Notes: generated by a model from the letters alone, not told the origin. A stretch of DNA of 61,073 nt from Gardnerella coleohominis (GCF_002896555.1 NZ_MNLH01000008.1:1-61073); one strand, 5' to 3'; positions 10,951 to 19,336 are shown, numbered from the stretch's first letter. Numbers and translations: made by a program.

Positions 10951-11427
10951 TTAGTGTCTGGTACGTTTTTGCTTACCGGGCACTACTGGGTTATATGTGT
11001 AAAATGTTCTTATATAGCCGTTTAGAATAATTTCTTCACAGAATTGGTCTTCTCTATACGGTATTCGAGCTATTCTCCAAGGGGTTTCTTTTGTGACTCG
11101 TTTATAAAGGTCAAATCCTGAGCAATCTTTTAAAATATCGCATACTTCGTCAATAAGATCTAGCTGATTTTGATTGAGTGGATTTTTGCGCTCGTTTAAC
11201 GACAATATTAGGCATCCTTTGTGAATGATGATTTTATCTCTGTATCTATTTAGTAGCTCGATTGAAACTGGCCCGTTTTTCCAAGCTTCAAAATTTTCGT
11301 CGAACAGAGTTTTATTTGTACTAGCAAGACTATGCGCTTGAGCATAGTATGCAAGTTTTTGCAACCTCATGGTTGTCATTGTTCCTAGATTATCTAGTAT
11401 GCGGTCCGCCACGTTTACAACTGACAT
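10951..11427 (-). CDS. Panacea-domain (DUF4065, SocA/GepA-like) protein
   Basis: 158 residues from the ATG at 11427, preferred over 11460 because AAGGAAG lies just upstream. It matches the Panacea domain: TMTTMRLQKLAYYAQAHSLA (about residues 15-34), LFDENFEAWKNGPVSIELLNRY and the Trp-containing C-terminal part (ETPWRIAR). Family members such as SocA act as antitoxins or proteolytic adaptors, often paired with diverse toxins. Here the only candidate partner is the downstream charged ORF. The low-GC pair sits as an island between ppiA and lexA. Confidence 0.8.
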   Translation of the reverse strand: MSVVNVADRILDNLGTMTTMRLQKLAYYAQAHSLASTNKTLFDENFEAWKNGPVSIELLNRYRDKIIIHKGCLILSLNERKNPLNQNQLDLIDEVCDILKDCSGFDLYKRVTKETPWRIARIPYREDQFCEEIILNGYIRTFYTYNPVVPGKQKRTRH

Positions 11428-11540
11428 TTTAGCTTCCTTGCTTCGATGTATACGGGTCAAAAAAAACGTAGAGATATATAAATATACGGTCTACTGCATT
11501 AGGGTATGCTTATAGCTGTACTATTTAATATTTCTCTCTT

Positions 11541-11580
11541 AATTTCTTATTGGCCTCAGTGGTGAAATAAATAAGAAATT
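11541..11580 (-). terminator. AT-rich hairpin downstream of lexA
   Basis: AATTTCTTATT (11541-11551) pairs perfectly with AATAAGAAATT (11570-11580). A candidate end of the lexA transcript; weak because the stem has little GC. Confidence 0.4.
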
Positions 11581-11636
11581 ATGAACTATTATACTGGAAA
11601 AATTTCGTTACACAATATCGTATTGGGTATTTAATT

Positions 11637-12356
11637 TTAAATTTTTCTCAAAACTGTGACTACTTTGCCCATAATCGTCGCATTTGTGCCGTCAATTGGG
11701 GAATAAGTAGGATTGTGTGGTATTAGCCAAACGTGTCCGTTGTCGTTTCTGAATGTTTTAACAGTTGCTTCATTATCTAGCAATGCGGCAACTATGTCAC
11801 CATTGCAAGCGTCGTGTTGCTCGCGTACAACAACGTAGTCTCCATCGCATATTGCAGCGTCAATCATTGAATCTCCATGAACTTCTAGCATAAACAGATT
11901 TCCTGTTCCTGTTAAACGCTCTGGCAGTCGCATAACGTCGTCAATATGTTGTTCTGCTGTAATAGGCGTTCCTGCAGCGATTCTTCCCACAAGAGGGACG
12001 TCGTGAGATGTTTGAATGCTTTCGCTTTCGTACATATCTACATCCACGCCTAAAGGTTCAGATTGTTGTCGCTGCGTGGACGAAGTTACTGGATTGTGTC
12101 CAATAACTTCAATTGCTCTACCTTTGTTTGCACTTATTCGAATTAGGCCCTTTAATTCGAGCGCCTTTAATTGATGTTTAACAGAAGATGTACTTCGTAA
12201 TCCGACTAATTCTCCTATTTCTCTAAATGAAGGCGGGAAACCATGAACTGCTATATTTTGCTGTATTGCATCCATGATTTTGCTCTGTCGCCCGGTCAGA
12301 GAAGCGGCATTGCTTTCTGTGGCAAAATTTGCCTGGTCGGTGCTTTCATCGTTCAT
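11637..12356 (-). CDS. lexA: LexA, SOS repressor
   Basis: 239 residues from ATG 12356 (SD AAAGGAG 5 nt upstream). An N-terminal winged helix-turn-helix (about 20-85, with FPPSFREIGELVGL and STSSVKHQLKALELKG) is joined by a linker to the S24 peptidase domain. The self-cleavage site is Ala128-Gly129; the catalytic pair is Ser163 (HGDSM) and Lys200 (EATVK). After DNA damage RecA filaments trigger self-cleavage and derepress the SOS genes. It is transcribed divergently from the LysM gene, with two LexA-type boxes in the shared promoter, so it should repress itself and that gene. Confidence 0.97.
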   Translation of the reverse strand: MNDESTDQANFATESNAASLTGRQSKIMDAIQQNIAVHGFPPSFREIGELVGLRSTSSVKHQLKALELKGLIRISANKGRAIEVIGHNPVTSSTQRQQSEPLGVDVDMYESESIQTSHDVPLVGRIAAGTPITAEQHIDDVMRLPERLTGTGNLFMLEVHGDSMIDAAICDGDYVVVREQHDACNGDIVAALLDNEATVKTFRNDNGHVWLIPHNPTYSPIDGTNATIMGKVVTVLRKI

Positions 12357-12403
12357 GGTTACTCCTTTCAAAATTTATATTAGCGCATGTTGTTCAAAAA
12401 ATC

Positions 12404-12415
12404 AAACATATGTTC
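12404..12415. promoter_or_regulatory. LexA box proximal to lexA
   Basis: AAACATATGTTC contains the core palindrome AACATATGTT and fits the Gram-positive/actinobacterial SOS box (GAAC N4 GTTC) with one mismatch. Confidence 0.75.
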
Positions 12416-12471
12416 GACACGCCGTTGCATATTTTTTCAGACTGTGCAATTATTAAAACACTTGTTCGATA

Positions 12472-12483
12472 GAACAAATGTTC
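12472..12483. promoter_or_regulatory. LexA box proximal to the LysM gene
   Basis: GAACAAATGTTC is a full match to GAAC N4 GTTC. It lies 32 nt before the LysM gene start, where LexA would block transcription. Confidence 0.8.
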
Positions 12484-12514
12484 ACAAGGAACTTTGAGTA
12501 AAGGAGAGATATAT

Positions 12515-12844
12515 ATGAATAAGTCATTTGGAGTACGCTCTACTTGTAAAAACAGAGTGTCAAAGAACAATTTTGTGGCCAGAGTCAGTGTAGTTTTATT
12601 TGCTATTGCTGTTGCTTGGATTGTAATTATGCCTAAGGTTGCTGTTTCTGCTGCACCAGAAAAGTTCGTCACATATACAGTCCGTCCTGGTGACACTTTA
12701 TGGGGTTATGCCACATCTATAACTGATAAAAATGGTAACGTTTCAGATACTGTTGAACATTTGGCTGAGATTAATAATCTTTCGTCTTATGATTTGCAGG
12801 TAGGTCAGACTATTAACGTTCCAGTATTAAATAGTGATAAATAA
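12515..12844 (+). CDS. SOS-linked LysM membrane protein, YneA/ChiZ-type division inhibitor
   Basis: 109 residues. One membrane helix or signal anchor (about 27-47) is followed by an outer LysM domain (about 55-105: TYTVRPGDTLWGYA ... LAEINNL ... VGQTINVPV) that binds peptidoglycan. ATG 12515 has AAAGGAGA 8 nt upstream; the TTG at 12494 is rejected. Position (divergent from lexA behind LexA boxes) and architecture match YneA of Bacillus and Rv2719c/ChiZ of Mycobacterium, which stop cell division during DNA damage. Function is inferred from these; the sequence itself shows only the helix, LysM and SOS control. Confidence 0.88.
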   Translation: MNKSFGVRSTCKNRVSKNNFVARVSVVLFAIAVAWIVIMPKVAVSAAPEKFVTYTVRPGDTLWGYATSITDKNGNVSDTVEHLAEINNLSSYDLQVGQTINVPVLNSDK

Positions 12845-12959
12845 CGGCAGACTTGTAAGCATTTTCGAAAATAACGATTCATTATTTCTTTTACGTATAA
12901 GTACTGTTGGAACACTTGATTAGAAGAAGAACAATATAAGCAATAAATGGGGGATTGAT

Positions 12960-13520
12960 ATGAGTTGGAATCAGGATGCAAAATGTGGGATATATATCTA
13001 TGAATGCACTCCTATAAACATTGATACTATGCGATATATCTATGCAAGTTTAAGCAATGAGTATTTTCTTGAGGACGAATGCTATAGAAAATTATTGCAA
13101 AAACGCATAGAAGCATATGTAGATGACTATTATTCGGAACGTATTTGCAGTTCAGGATGTTCGGGACGCTCAGGGTGTTCAGGATGTTCTGGGTGTTTGG
13201 GGAATTCAGGACGTTCGTGTTCACGTTGCTCATGTGATTTTGATGACTTGGATAGTTTGAGTTGTTTGTATGGTTTGTATGAATCAGATTGTTTGGATAG
13301 TTTGGATGGATCTGAAGAGTGCTTGAGCTGTTGTTCTGATGATTTAGGACGGCGTTATTCTAACTATTCAGACTCTTACTCGGATGGTTCTGTGTATTGT
13401 TTGAATGGCTTTATCTGCCCAGGATGTTTAGAGTATTTGGCTTCGCAATATTCAGATTGCTATGAGGATTCTGAATGTTCGGATGCTAGGTCTGCTATTT
13501 TGATGGTTTGCGACGCTTAA
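12960..13520 (+). CDS. Unknown Cys/Ser/Asp-rich protein
   Basis: 186 residues, 22 of them Cys, not recognised. The first 60 residues look like an ordinary folded segment with many Tyr. From residue 60 comes a repeated Cys-Ser-Gly stretch (GCSGRSGCSGCSGC) and then an Asp/Ser/Tyr/Cys-rich low-complexity region with scattered CxxC pairs (for example CPGC). There is no signal peptide or membrane helix, so the cysteines would be in the reducing cytoplasm, hinting at metal binding. ATG 12960 has GGGG nearby. It lies between the SOS LysM gene and nrdR, where related actinobacteria have nothing; it may be on the SOS transcript or have its own promoter. Confidence 0.6.
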   Translation: MSWNQDAKCGIYIYECTPINIDTMRYIYASLSNEYFLEDECYRKLLQKRIEAYVDDYYSERICSSGCSGRSGCSGCSGCLGNSGRSCSRCSCDFDDLDSLSCLYGLYESDCLDSLDGSEECLSCCSDDLGRRYSNYSDSYSDGSVYCLNGFICPGCLEYLASQYSDCYEDSECSDARSAILMVCDA

Positions 13521-13556
13521 ATGATTACTTTCCTTAACCCTATTGAGAATAAAATA

Positions 13557-13592
13557 TGTGAGGCGAATGTCGACATAGACATTCGCCTCACA
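13557..13592. terminator. Perfect 15-bp hairpin between convergent genes (copy 1 of a repeated element)
   Basis: TGTGAGGCGAATGTC and its exact reverse complement are separated by 6 nt. GGACATCAT follows. The same design with a different lower stem occurs at 21832-21863, also between convergent genes. It probably terminates transcription from both sides. Confidence 0.7.
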
Positions 13593-13780
13593 GGACATCA
13601 TCTGGCGCATTCGTAAAAGCAACAATGCAATACAAACGCACATTATTTATTTGGAATGATGGTTACTCATGCGGAAACCAACATTCCAATTATACGCAGA
13701 ACCGTGTATTTACTAGGGTAGAGCTTACTTGAGCGTAACGGCAATAGTATCCAACTTATGAGTATTACTTATGAGCGACA

Positions 13781-14242
13781 CTATTCCTGAGTATTAGATT
13801 GGTTCTTTTTTAAGTCTTCGATAGCTTTTTCAAAATCTTTAAGGCCCGTGAAGTTTTGATATACGCTTGCGAATCTTAAATAAGCAACTTCATCAAGTTC
13901 TCGTAAAGGTTGCAAAATAGCTTTTCCGACTTCTTCAGAAGTGACCTGAGCTAAACCTCGAGCTCTTAAATCAGCTTCGACTTTCATGCCGAGGGTTTTA
14001 AGAGCTTCTGAATCAATAGGTCTGCCTTGGCACGCTTTACCTACGCCTGCAACTACTTTTGATCTATCAAAAGGCTCAATAGATCCTGATCGCTTCATAA
14101 CAAGAAGCTGTGTAGTTTCAACAGTAGTAAAGCGATTGCCACACAACTGGCATTCGCGTCGTCTGCGGATGGAATAACCATCCTCGCTGATTCGCGTATC
14201 TACGACTTTAGTATCAGAATTCTTACAAAAAGGACAATGCAT
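13781..14242 (-). CDS. nrdR: Transcriptional repressor NrdR
   Basis: 153 residues, full length. An N-terminal zinc ribbon (CPFC at 3-6 and CQLC in the low thirties) comes before an ATP-cone domain (about 48-138, starting [18 protein letters not shown]). NrdR senses ATP/dATP and represses ribonucleotide reductase genes. The order lexA, LysM gene, nrdR is conserved in Actinobacteria, here interrupted by the Cys-rich ORF. The start has no SD; TAGTAT lies 9 nt before the ATG like a -10 box, so the mRNA may be leaderless. Confidence 0.96.
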   Translation of the reverse strand: MHCPFCKNSDTKVVDTRISEDGYSIRRRRECQLCGNRFTTVETTQLLVMKRSGSIEPFDRSKVVAGVGKACQGRPIDSEALKTLGMKVEADLRARGLAQVTSEEVGKAILQPLRELDEVAYLRFASVYQNFTGLKDFEKAIEDLKKNQSNTQE

Positions 14243-14478
14243 AAGATAAGCATACTAGAAAATACTAGAAAATTAATATAGAAAGCGAAGAAAAATGACT
14301 TTAATTCACTAAATTATCAAAATGCAAGGCAAAATTTCATAAATTTTATAATTTTTGACTTATATTGGCTCGTTTTAACTTATTTCATAATTTATTATGA
14401 ACAAGTTTTAGTGCATAAATAACTCAAAAATTATACGATTCTATGGCTCACAGAGTGTAATTTTGTTATGCTTACGCT

Positions 14479-15219
14479 GTGCGAATTATTGTTGCTGATT
14501 GTAGTGCTGAATATTCAGGTAGACTTAACGCGTCACTTCCACTATCAAAAAGAGTGTTGCTTATAAAAGAAGACGGCAGTGTATTAATTTTCTCAGAGTT
14601 GGGATCGTACAAGCCGCTTAATTGGATGGCAGCTCCTTGCACTATGCGCATAGAACATGCATGCCAAGAAAAAGCAATAAATTCTAATGCATCCGATGCA
14701 AGCAATTGTTCTTCTAGTTATGCTTTAAGTGATGGTGATGTTATAAAAGTTGCGGCTAAAAAAGGCAAAGATGTATTAACGATTGTTTTGCAACGCGTAT
14801 ACGATGATCAGACACATGATCTTGGCGAAGACCCAGGTTTAGTAAAAGATGGAGTAGAAGATCACCTACAACGTTACTTAGCAGAACAAATTGAGAGAAT
14901 CGGTAAGGGTGCTTCACTCGTTAGACGCGAATACCCAACAGCAATCGGTCCAGTAGACATTATGGCTGTTGACAGTGATGGAGTTCATGTTGCAATAGAG
15001 ATTAAACGTCATGGAGGAATAGACGGAGTAGAACAGCTAACAAGATATTGTGAATTGCTTAATCGCGATCCACTTTTAAAACCAGTGCGCGGAATTTTTG
15101 CAGCACAAACAATTACGCCACAAGCACGAGTGCTAGCGCACGATCGTGGGTTTACATGCTTAATACTCGACTATGACGAAATGCGCGATACTGAATCTGA
15201 CGAACTTCGTTTATTCTAA
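14479..15219 (+). CDS. nucS: Endonuclease NucS (EndoMS), non-canonical mismatch repair
   Basis: 246 residues, normal for the family. The N-terminal beta-domain for dimerisation and DNA binding is followed by a RecB-like nuclease domain (about 130-246), with GPVDIMAV, the EIKRHGGIDGVEQLTRY stretch (catalytic Glu and Lys) and the Glu before it. NucS cuts mismatched DNA in actinobacteria and archaea that lack MutS/MutL. The start is GTG; TATGCT lies 7 nt upstream like a -10 box and no SD is present, suggesting a leaderless mRNA. Divergent from nrdR. The C-terminus lacks the extended beta-clamp motif I would look for; not certain. Confidence 0.93.
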   Translation: MRIIVADCSAEYSGRLNASLPLSKRVLLIKEDGSVLIFSELGSYKPLNWMAAPCTMRIEHACQEKAINSNASDASNCSSSYALSDGDVIKVAAKKGKDVLTIVLQRVYDDQTHDLGEDPGLVKDGVEDHLQRYLAEQIERIGKGASLVRREYPTAIGPVDIMAVDSDGVHVAIEIKRHGGIDGVEQLTRYCELLNRDPLLKPVRGIFAAQTITPQARVLAHDRGFTCLILDYDEMRDTESDELRLF

Positions 15220-15577
15220 CTCTGACGAGTGCGCGTAACAGCCTATGCAGAATCAACCATAAAGAACCGAACTTAAACCAAAGAATTAAGCCGAATCAGC
15301 AATACAAAGTAAAACAGTGAAGCGTTAAAAACAGGAAGAAGACGAATCAAACCCTGTAACAACAACCCAATAAGAGCAAATAAAAAGCTAAACAATCCAT
15401 AAAGAGCCAAATACAAACCCAAAACCAAAAACAAAAAGCCGCACAACACGGAAAACAACAACAATCAGCGCATCGCAACAAACAAAAAGCCGCACAACAC
15501 AAAATGTGCTATGCGGCATATGCGAGATGAGAAAAAGTGTTTTGTTTTTACTTGCCTTTACTTGCCTCTTATTGCCT
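15220..15577. other. Gap without a supported gene
   Basis: A-rich on the plus strand. The sequence AACAAAAAGCCGCACAACAC occurs twice, at 15431 and 15481, 50 bp apart. A hydrophobic 63-codon ORF on the minus strand (15273-15464) starts with TTG, has no SD and arises from T-rich sequence; I do not call it. Confidence 0.6.
15484..15517 (-). terminator. Terminator left from the lost malQ copy
   Basis: On the minus strand GCCGCATAGCACA pairs imperfectly with TGTGTTGTGCGGC and is followed by TTTTT. It lies 60 nt beyond the stop codon of the malQ fragment. Confidence 0.65.
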
Positions 15578-15785
15578 TTACTTGCCTTGCATTACAGCAG
15601 CCATAGAAAGCACGCGAGAAGACTTAAAGACTTCATCAGTATGAACAACATGGCCGTTTTCATCAGCAAGAGGAATACGCCAGTTCGGGTACTCAGTGCT
15701 TGTGCCAGGCTGATTCTGCGAACGCTTTTCGCCAACAGCATCAACCAAAGCTACCTGCAATAGAAGCTGTGGTGAACAAGCAATC
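15578..15785 (-). pseudogene. malQ: 3' fragment of a second malQ (4-alpha-glucanotransferase)
   Basis: Encodes SPQLLLQVALVDAVGEKRSQ through EYPNWRIPLADENGHVVHTD to ...VMQGK, nearly the same as the last 65 residues of the intact MalQ at 21966-24215. Upstream of about 15785 the homology to MalQ stops, so only the C-terminal tenth remains. It is the remnant of a duplicated or rearranged maltose locus. Confidence 0.85.
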
Positions 15786-15935
15786 GTCTTCCATAATTCT
15801 GACGCTCGTGCCAAGGCTGCTGGCGAATTATAAATGGTGTAACTGTTGGAGATAGTTGGCGCCCCAATAAAGATAATTCTATGATCGTATTGCAAGCTCA
15901 ACAGTAAAAATAATGTAGAAGTAAGAAGTGTGAAG

Positions 15936-16127
15936 CATGGGAAAAAAATTACAATGCAGGATATTGCTGACGCGGCGCATGTCTCTAAATCTGCTGTCTC
16001 CTTTGCGTATAATACTCCTGATCGCTTATCATCAGAAACTGTAGAACACATATTTTCAGTTGCAAAGGAACTAGGATATGTGCGTAATCCTGTTGCTTAT
16101 ATGCTGCGAACTCAAAAGACGGTATGA
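15936..16127 (+). pseudogene. 5' fragment of a LacI-family regulator
   Basis: Encodes the complete DNA-binding head of a LacI repressor (TMQDIADAAHVSKSAVSFAYNT... ending MLRTQKT, about 62 residues) and then meets a TGA. The effector-binding domain is missing. The break falls exactly where the hinge normally continues (RTQKTG.I). A truncated HTH could still be made but is unlikely to be functional. Confidence 0.8.
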
Positions 16128-16132
16128 CTTCT

Positions 16133-16222
16133 ATGGGCGCTAATCAAGCATGGGATACTCTTAAGAAAGCGTTCGTGGACGGCTGGGAGAAGGAATATAA
16201 GATTGCTCACAGTAAGAGTTAG
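16133..16222 (+). pseudogene. 3' fragment of a sugar-binding protein gene
   Basis: The reading frame ANQAWDTLKKAFVDGWEKEY ... stop matches the C-terminus of the binding protein at 16498-17841 (KWDKVKSAFVDGWAKEYSQAH). It is joined directly to the LacI fragment, so a deletion has removed everything between the two. Confidence 0.8.
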
Positions 16223-16259
16223 CTGCTAATTAAATAATTTGTTTTAAATTATGATTCTC

Positions 16260-16304
16260 AAGGGATTGCGCAATCGTTTGCTAAATTGTTGCGTAATCCC
16301 TTTA
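16260..16304 (+). terminator. Terminator after the gene fragments
   Basis: AAGGGATTGCGCAAT pairs with ATTGTTGCGTAATCCCTT (two mismatches), followed by a TTAATTATT tail. It probably served the lost binding-protein gene. Confidence 0.65.
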
Positions 16305-16395
16305 ATTATTGCCAAAAATACGTGTTAATTTTATCGGAGATATTGGTGTGTGATATTTTTTATGACGACACGCGTTAATTTACTTATGCTATCGT

Positions 16396-16409
16396 TTGCA
16401 ATATTGCAA
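16396..16409. promoter_or_regulatory. Palindromic operator upstream of the sugar-binding protein gene
   Basis: TTGCAATATTGCAA is a perfect 14-bp palindrome about 90 nt upstream of the start; TTGCAA could itself be part of a -35. Typical of a LacI-family site; the regulator encoded at 18022-19035 is the nearest candidate. Confidence 0.5.
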
Positions 16410-16497
16410 CAGTTGAGGCATAATAAATATTGTCGATAAGGACACCTAGAGGTGTGGCAGTCCGATGACGGGATTGTCGGCATAGGAGAAAGGTTCG

Positions 16498-17841
16498 ATG
16501 ATGAATCGTACAATTAAATCAACAATTGCACTGGTAGCTTGCTCAGCAATGGCTTTTGGCGCGCTTGCTGCTTGCGGATCCTCCTCAAGCGACAGCTCTG
16601 CTAAAGGTAAGGTTTATTTCTTGAACTTTAAGCCAGAAGCTGCAGATCAGTGGAAAGAAGTAGCTAAGGCATACACCAAGAAAACTGGTGTTGAAGTTAA
16701 GGTTCAAACTGCTGCTTCCGGAACTTATGAGCAGTCTTTGAAGAGCGAAATTAGCAAGGGTGACGAAGCTCCTACACTCTTCCAGATTAACGGCCCAGTT
16801 GGTTACGCAAGCTGGAAGGGTTACACTGCTGATTTGAAGGATACTGAGCTTTATAACCAGCTTCAGAACAAGGATATTGCTTTGAAGGATGGAGATAAGG
16901 TTGTTGGTATTCCATATGCAATGGAAACATACGGCTTGATTTATAACAAGGCTTTGCTCAAGAAGTACACCGGTCTTAAGGATGCTAAGGTAAAGTCTGC
17001 TGAAGAAATCAACTCCTTCGATAAGTTGAAGGCTGTTGCAGATGATATCCAAAAGCACAAGTCAGATCTTGGTGTCGATGGTGCATTCACTTCTGCTGGC
17101 TTCGATTCCAGCTCTGATTGGCGTTTCAAGACCCACCTTGCAAATCTTCCTTTGTACTATGAGTTCAAGGAAGATCATGTTACCAAGCAGCCTGCAAAGG
17201 TAAAGGGTACGTTCCTTGACGGTTACAAGAAGATTTTCGATCTTTACATTACTGATTCCACTACACCAGCAACGAAGATTGGTTCTAAGACTGGTGAAGA
17301 TGCAAATGCTGAGTTCTCGCAGGGCAAGGCTGTGTTCTATCAGAATGGTACTTGGGCTTGGGGTGACCTCTCCAAGGCTGGTATGAAGGCTGAAGACCTT
17401 GGCATGCTCCCAATTTACATTGGCGCTAAGGGCGAAGAGAAGCAAGGTTTGGCAACTGGTTCTGAGAACTATTGGTGCATCAACGAGAAGGCATCTGACG
17501 CTAACAAGAAGGCAACTAAGGACTTCTTGAAGTGGTTGCTTACTTCCGATGCTGGTAAGGAAGCTATTTCTAAGAAGATGGGCTTCACCACTCCATTCAA
17601 GAGCTTCGCAGATATCAAGTCCGACAACCCATTGACTCAAGCAGCTGTTGAAGATGCTAAGTCCGGTAAGACTCCAGTAAGCTGGAACTTCACCGTAATG
17701 CCATCTGATAACTGGAAGAACGACCTCGGCTCCGCTTTGCTTGAGTACGCTCAGGGCACCGGCAAGTGGGATAAGGTTAAGAGCGCATTCGTGGACGGCT
17801 GGGCTAAGGAATATTCTCAGGCTCACGAAGATGACGACTGA
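16498..17841 (+). CDS. Sugar ABC transporter, substrate-binding lipoprotein (family 1)
   Basis: 447 residues. A lipoprotein signal ends in LAAC with Cys26 as lipid anchor, then a Ser-rich linker and a MalE/UgpB-like two-lobe binding fold (PTLFQINGPVGYASW, GIPYAMETYGLIYNKALL, AVFYQNGTWAWGDL). It captures a sugar, probably an oligosaccharide, outside the membrane and passes it to the permeases at 19337-21018. The start is ATGATG after AGGAGAAAGG. No ATPase gene is present; related importers share a common MsmK-type ATPase encoded elsewhere. Its C-terminal sequence is duplicated in the fragment at 16133-16222. Substrate specificity cannot be read from the sequence. Confidence 0.93.
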   Translation: MMNRTIKSTIALVACSAMAFGALAACGSSSSDSSAKGKVYFLNFKPEAADQWKEVAKAYTKKTGVEVKVQTAASGTYEQSLKSEISKGDEAPTLFQINGPVGYASWKGYTADLKDTELYNQLQNKDIALKDGDKVVGIPYAMETYGLIYNKALLKKYTGLKDAKVKSAEEINSFDKLKAVADDIQKHKSDLGVDGAFTSAGFDSSSDWRFKTHLANLPLYYEFKEDHVTKQPAKVKGTFLDGYKKIFDLYITDSTTPATKIGSKTGEDANAEFSQGKAVFYQNGTWAWGDLSKAGMKAEDLGMLPIYIGAKGEEKQGLATGSENYWCINEKASDANKKATKDFLKWLLTSDAGKEAISKKMGFTTPFKSFADIKSDNPLTQAAVEDAKSGKTPVSWNFTVMPSDNWKNDLGSALLEYAQGTGKWDKVKSAFVDGWAKEYSQAHEDDD

Positions 17842-17903
17842 TCCATTAATAAATAAATAGACGTTACACCTGCTGACGTAAGCAAGCAAAGGTGACGTAA
17901 GCA

Positions 17904-17957
17904 AATCCGCTAGGATACTGGCACATAATAGTGCTAAGTCCTAGCGGATTTTGTTAT
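17904..17957 (+). terminator. Terminator of the binding-protein gene
   Basis: Perfect 12-bp stem AATCCGCTAGGA / TCCTAGCGGATT, then TTGTTATTT. It also serves the convergent lacI from the other side. Confidence 0.85.
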
Positions 17958-18021
17958 TTAGATATCTTTGTTATTTAGATATCTTTGTTATCTTGATACC
18001 TTATAGAAAATTATAAAAGGC

Positions 18022-19035
18022 TTAGTCATTTAATAATGCGGATGTGCTTGAACGCACAATAAGTTGCGCTGGAACAATGCGATATGGATCTTCAACTTTC
18101 TCTGTGTTTATAAGCTCAAGCGTGATATTTGCCGCAGTAGAAGCAATATCAACTGGATCCTGTCTAATAGTAGTTAAGCCAGTTTCATGCGCGTAAAAAC
18201 TATCGTCAAAACCAACAATTGACACATCTTTTGGAGTGGAATACCCGCTGCGTGCGAGCTGAAACATAAGTGGTATTGCAATCCCATCTTCTTGGCATGC
18301 AATTGCTGTTGGCATAATTGAATTTCCAAGAAGCATAGAAACTATTGCACTTATGCGATCAGAATTAGCAGGTGCCACAATTTCTATAGGTGTAATTCCG
18401 CTATTTTGACATTCATCAATAAAAGAATGGTACCGCTGCAATACGCTGAAATGTAGTGAAACGTCACGAGTTGTGCGCACATATGCAATATTGCGATGCC
18501 CTAAACCTATTAAATGGCGTGCCATAAGTCTTGCACCTTGGTCATCGTCAATATTGATAGTCGCGTCAAAATCGCATTTTTGTGGATATAAGCAGTTTAT
18601 GCCAACAATTGGCACCCCTGTTGATTTAAGTTGTGCAATTTCGTTGGTATTTACGTCAAATGAGCATACAATAACGGCGTCAGCATTACGTCTAGTTGGG
18701 AGCATTGTGAAAAATTCGCTACGCTCTTTGCTGCTGGAAATCTGAAAAATAGATAAATCGTATCCAGCTGTGTGGAATACTTGATTCAATCCTTGAATAA
18801 TAGATGCAGAAAACCATAGACGAATTTGATCGCTAATCAGTAAAGCGATGCGCAAGGTTTTACCAGATTTCAGTGCTGCTGCAGATTTCGAAATAGAAAA
18901 ATTCAATTGTTTGGCAATTGCCAATACTTTATCGCGAGTGGATGCAGATACTAAGTTTGGTCGTGTAAATGAACGCGACACAGTAGAAACTGACACATGA
19001 GCTTTATTTGCTACATCTTGAATATTTGCCGACAT
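18022..19035 (-). CDS. LacI-family transcriptional regulator
   Basis: 337 residues from ATG 19035 (AAAGGGG 5 nt upstream; the start at 19062 is rejected). The N-terminal LacI helix-turn-helix is typical (NIQDVANKAHVSVSTVSRSF), followed by the hinge and a periplasmic-binding-like sensor domain (LRIALLISD... to STPKDVSIVGFDDS...TTIRQDP). It should repress the importer genes on both sides until a sugar binds. Operator-like CAAACGTTTG overlaps its own promoter region and CAACGTTTG overlaps the promoter of the permease genes. Confidence 0.94.
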   Translation of the reverse strand: MSANIQDVANKAHVSVSTVSRSFTRPNLVSASTRDKVLAIAKQLNFSISKSAAALKSGKTLRIALLISDQIRLWFSASIIQGLNQVFHTAGYDLSIFQISSSKERSEFFTMLPTRRNADAVIVCSFDVNTNEIAQLKSTGVPIVGINCLYPQKCDFDATINIDDDQGARLMARHLIGLGHRNIAYVRTTRDVSLHFSVLQRYHSFIDECQNSGITPIEIVAPANSDRISAIVSMLLGNSIMPTAIACQEDGIAIPLMFQLARSGYSTPKDVSIVGFDDSFYAHETGLTTIRQDPVDIASTAANITLELINTEKVEDPYRIVPAQLIVRSSTSALLND

Positions 19036-19103
19036 GTGAACCCCTTTATTCGAGTATAACAAACGTGTAGCACAGCCTTGTGTTTAGTTGTTTAGTGTGA
19101 ACT

Positions 19104-19131
19104 TTTATAGTTCGAAACAAACAAACGTTTG
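19104..19131 (-). promoter_or_regulatory. lacI promoter region with LacI-type operator
   Basis: On the minus strand a TATAAA -10 (complement of 19104-19109) lies downstream of the palindrome CAAACGTTTG (19122-19131), which carries the central CG typical of LacI-family operators. Suggests autoregulation. Confidence 0.5.
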
Positions 19132-19234
19132 CAAACATTTCTATTTTAGCAAATTTTGCTGGAATACCAACGATAATAAGCAATTTTTTAAAACTAAATT
19201 TTGATATTTGTTTGAAGCGACATGTCGAAAATGA

Positions 19235-19268
19235 CAACGTTTGACATAACTAATTCATGTAGTAGAAT
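19235..19268 (+). promoter_or_regulatory. Promoter and operator of the permease operon
   Basis: TTGACA (19241-19246) and TAGAAT (19263-19268) are 16 nt apart. The near-palindrome CAACGTTTG (19235-19243) overlaps the -35, so a LacI-type repressor bound there would block polymerase. Confidence 0.65.
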
Positions 19269-19336
19269 GAAAGTATTGGTTCAGGACAGCGATGTCTACG
19301 TAGATATCGCACTCAAAGAGGAGAAAGTGACGAGTC

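Noticed and set aside
15273..15464. 63-residue very hydrophobic minus-strand ORF
   Set aside because: TTG start, no SD, derived from T-rich sequence in a decayed region and lying past the terminator of the malQ fragment.
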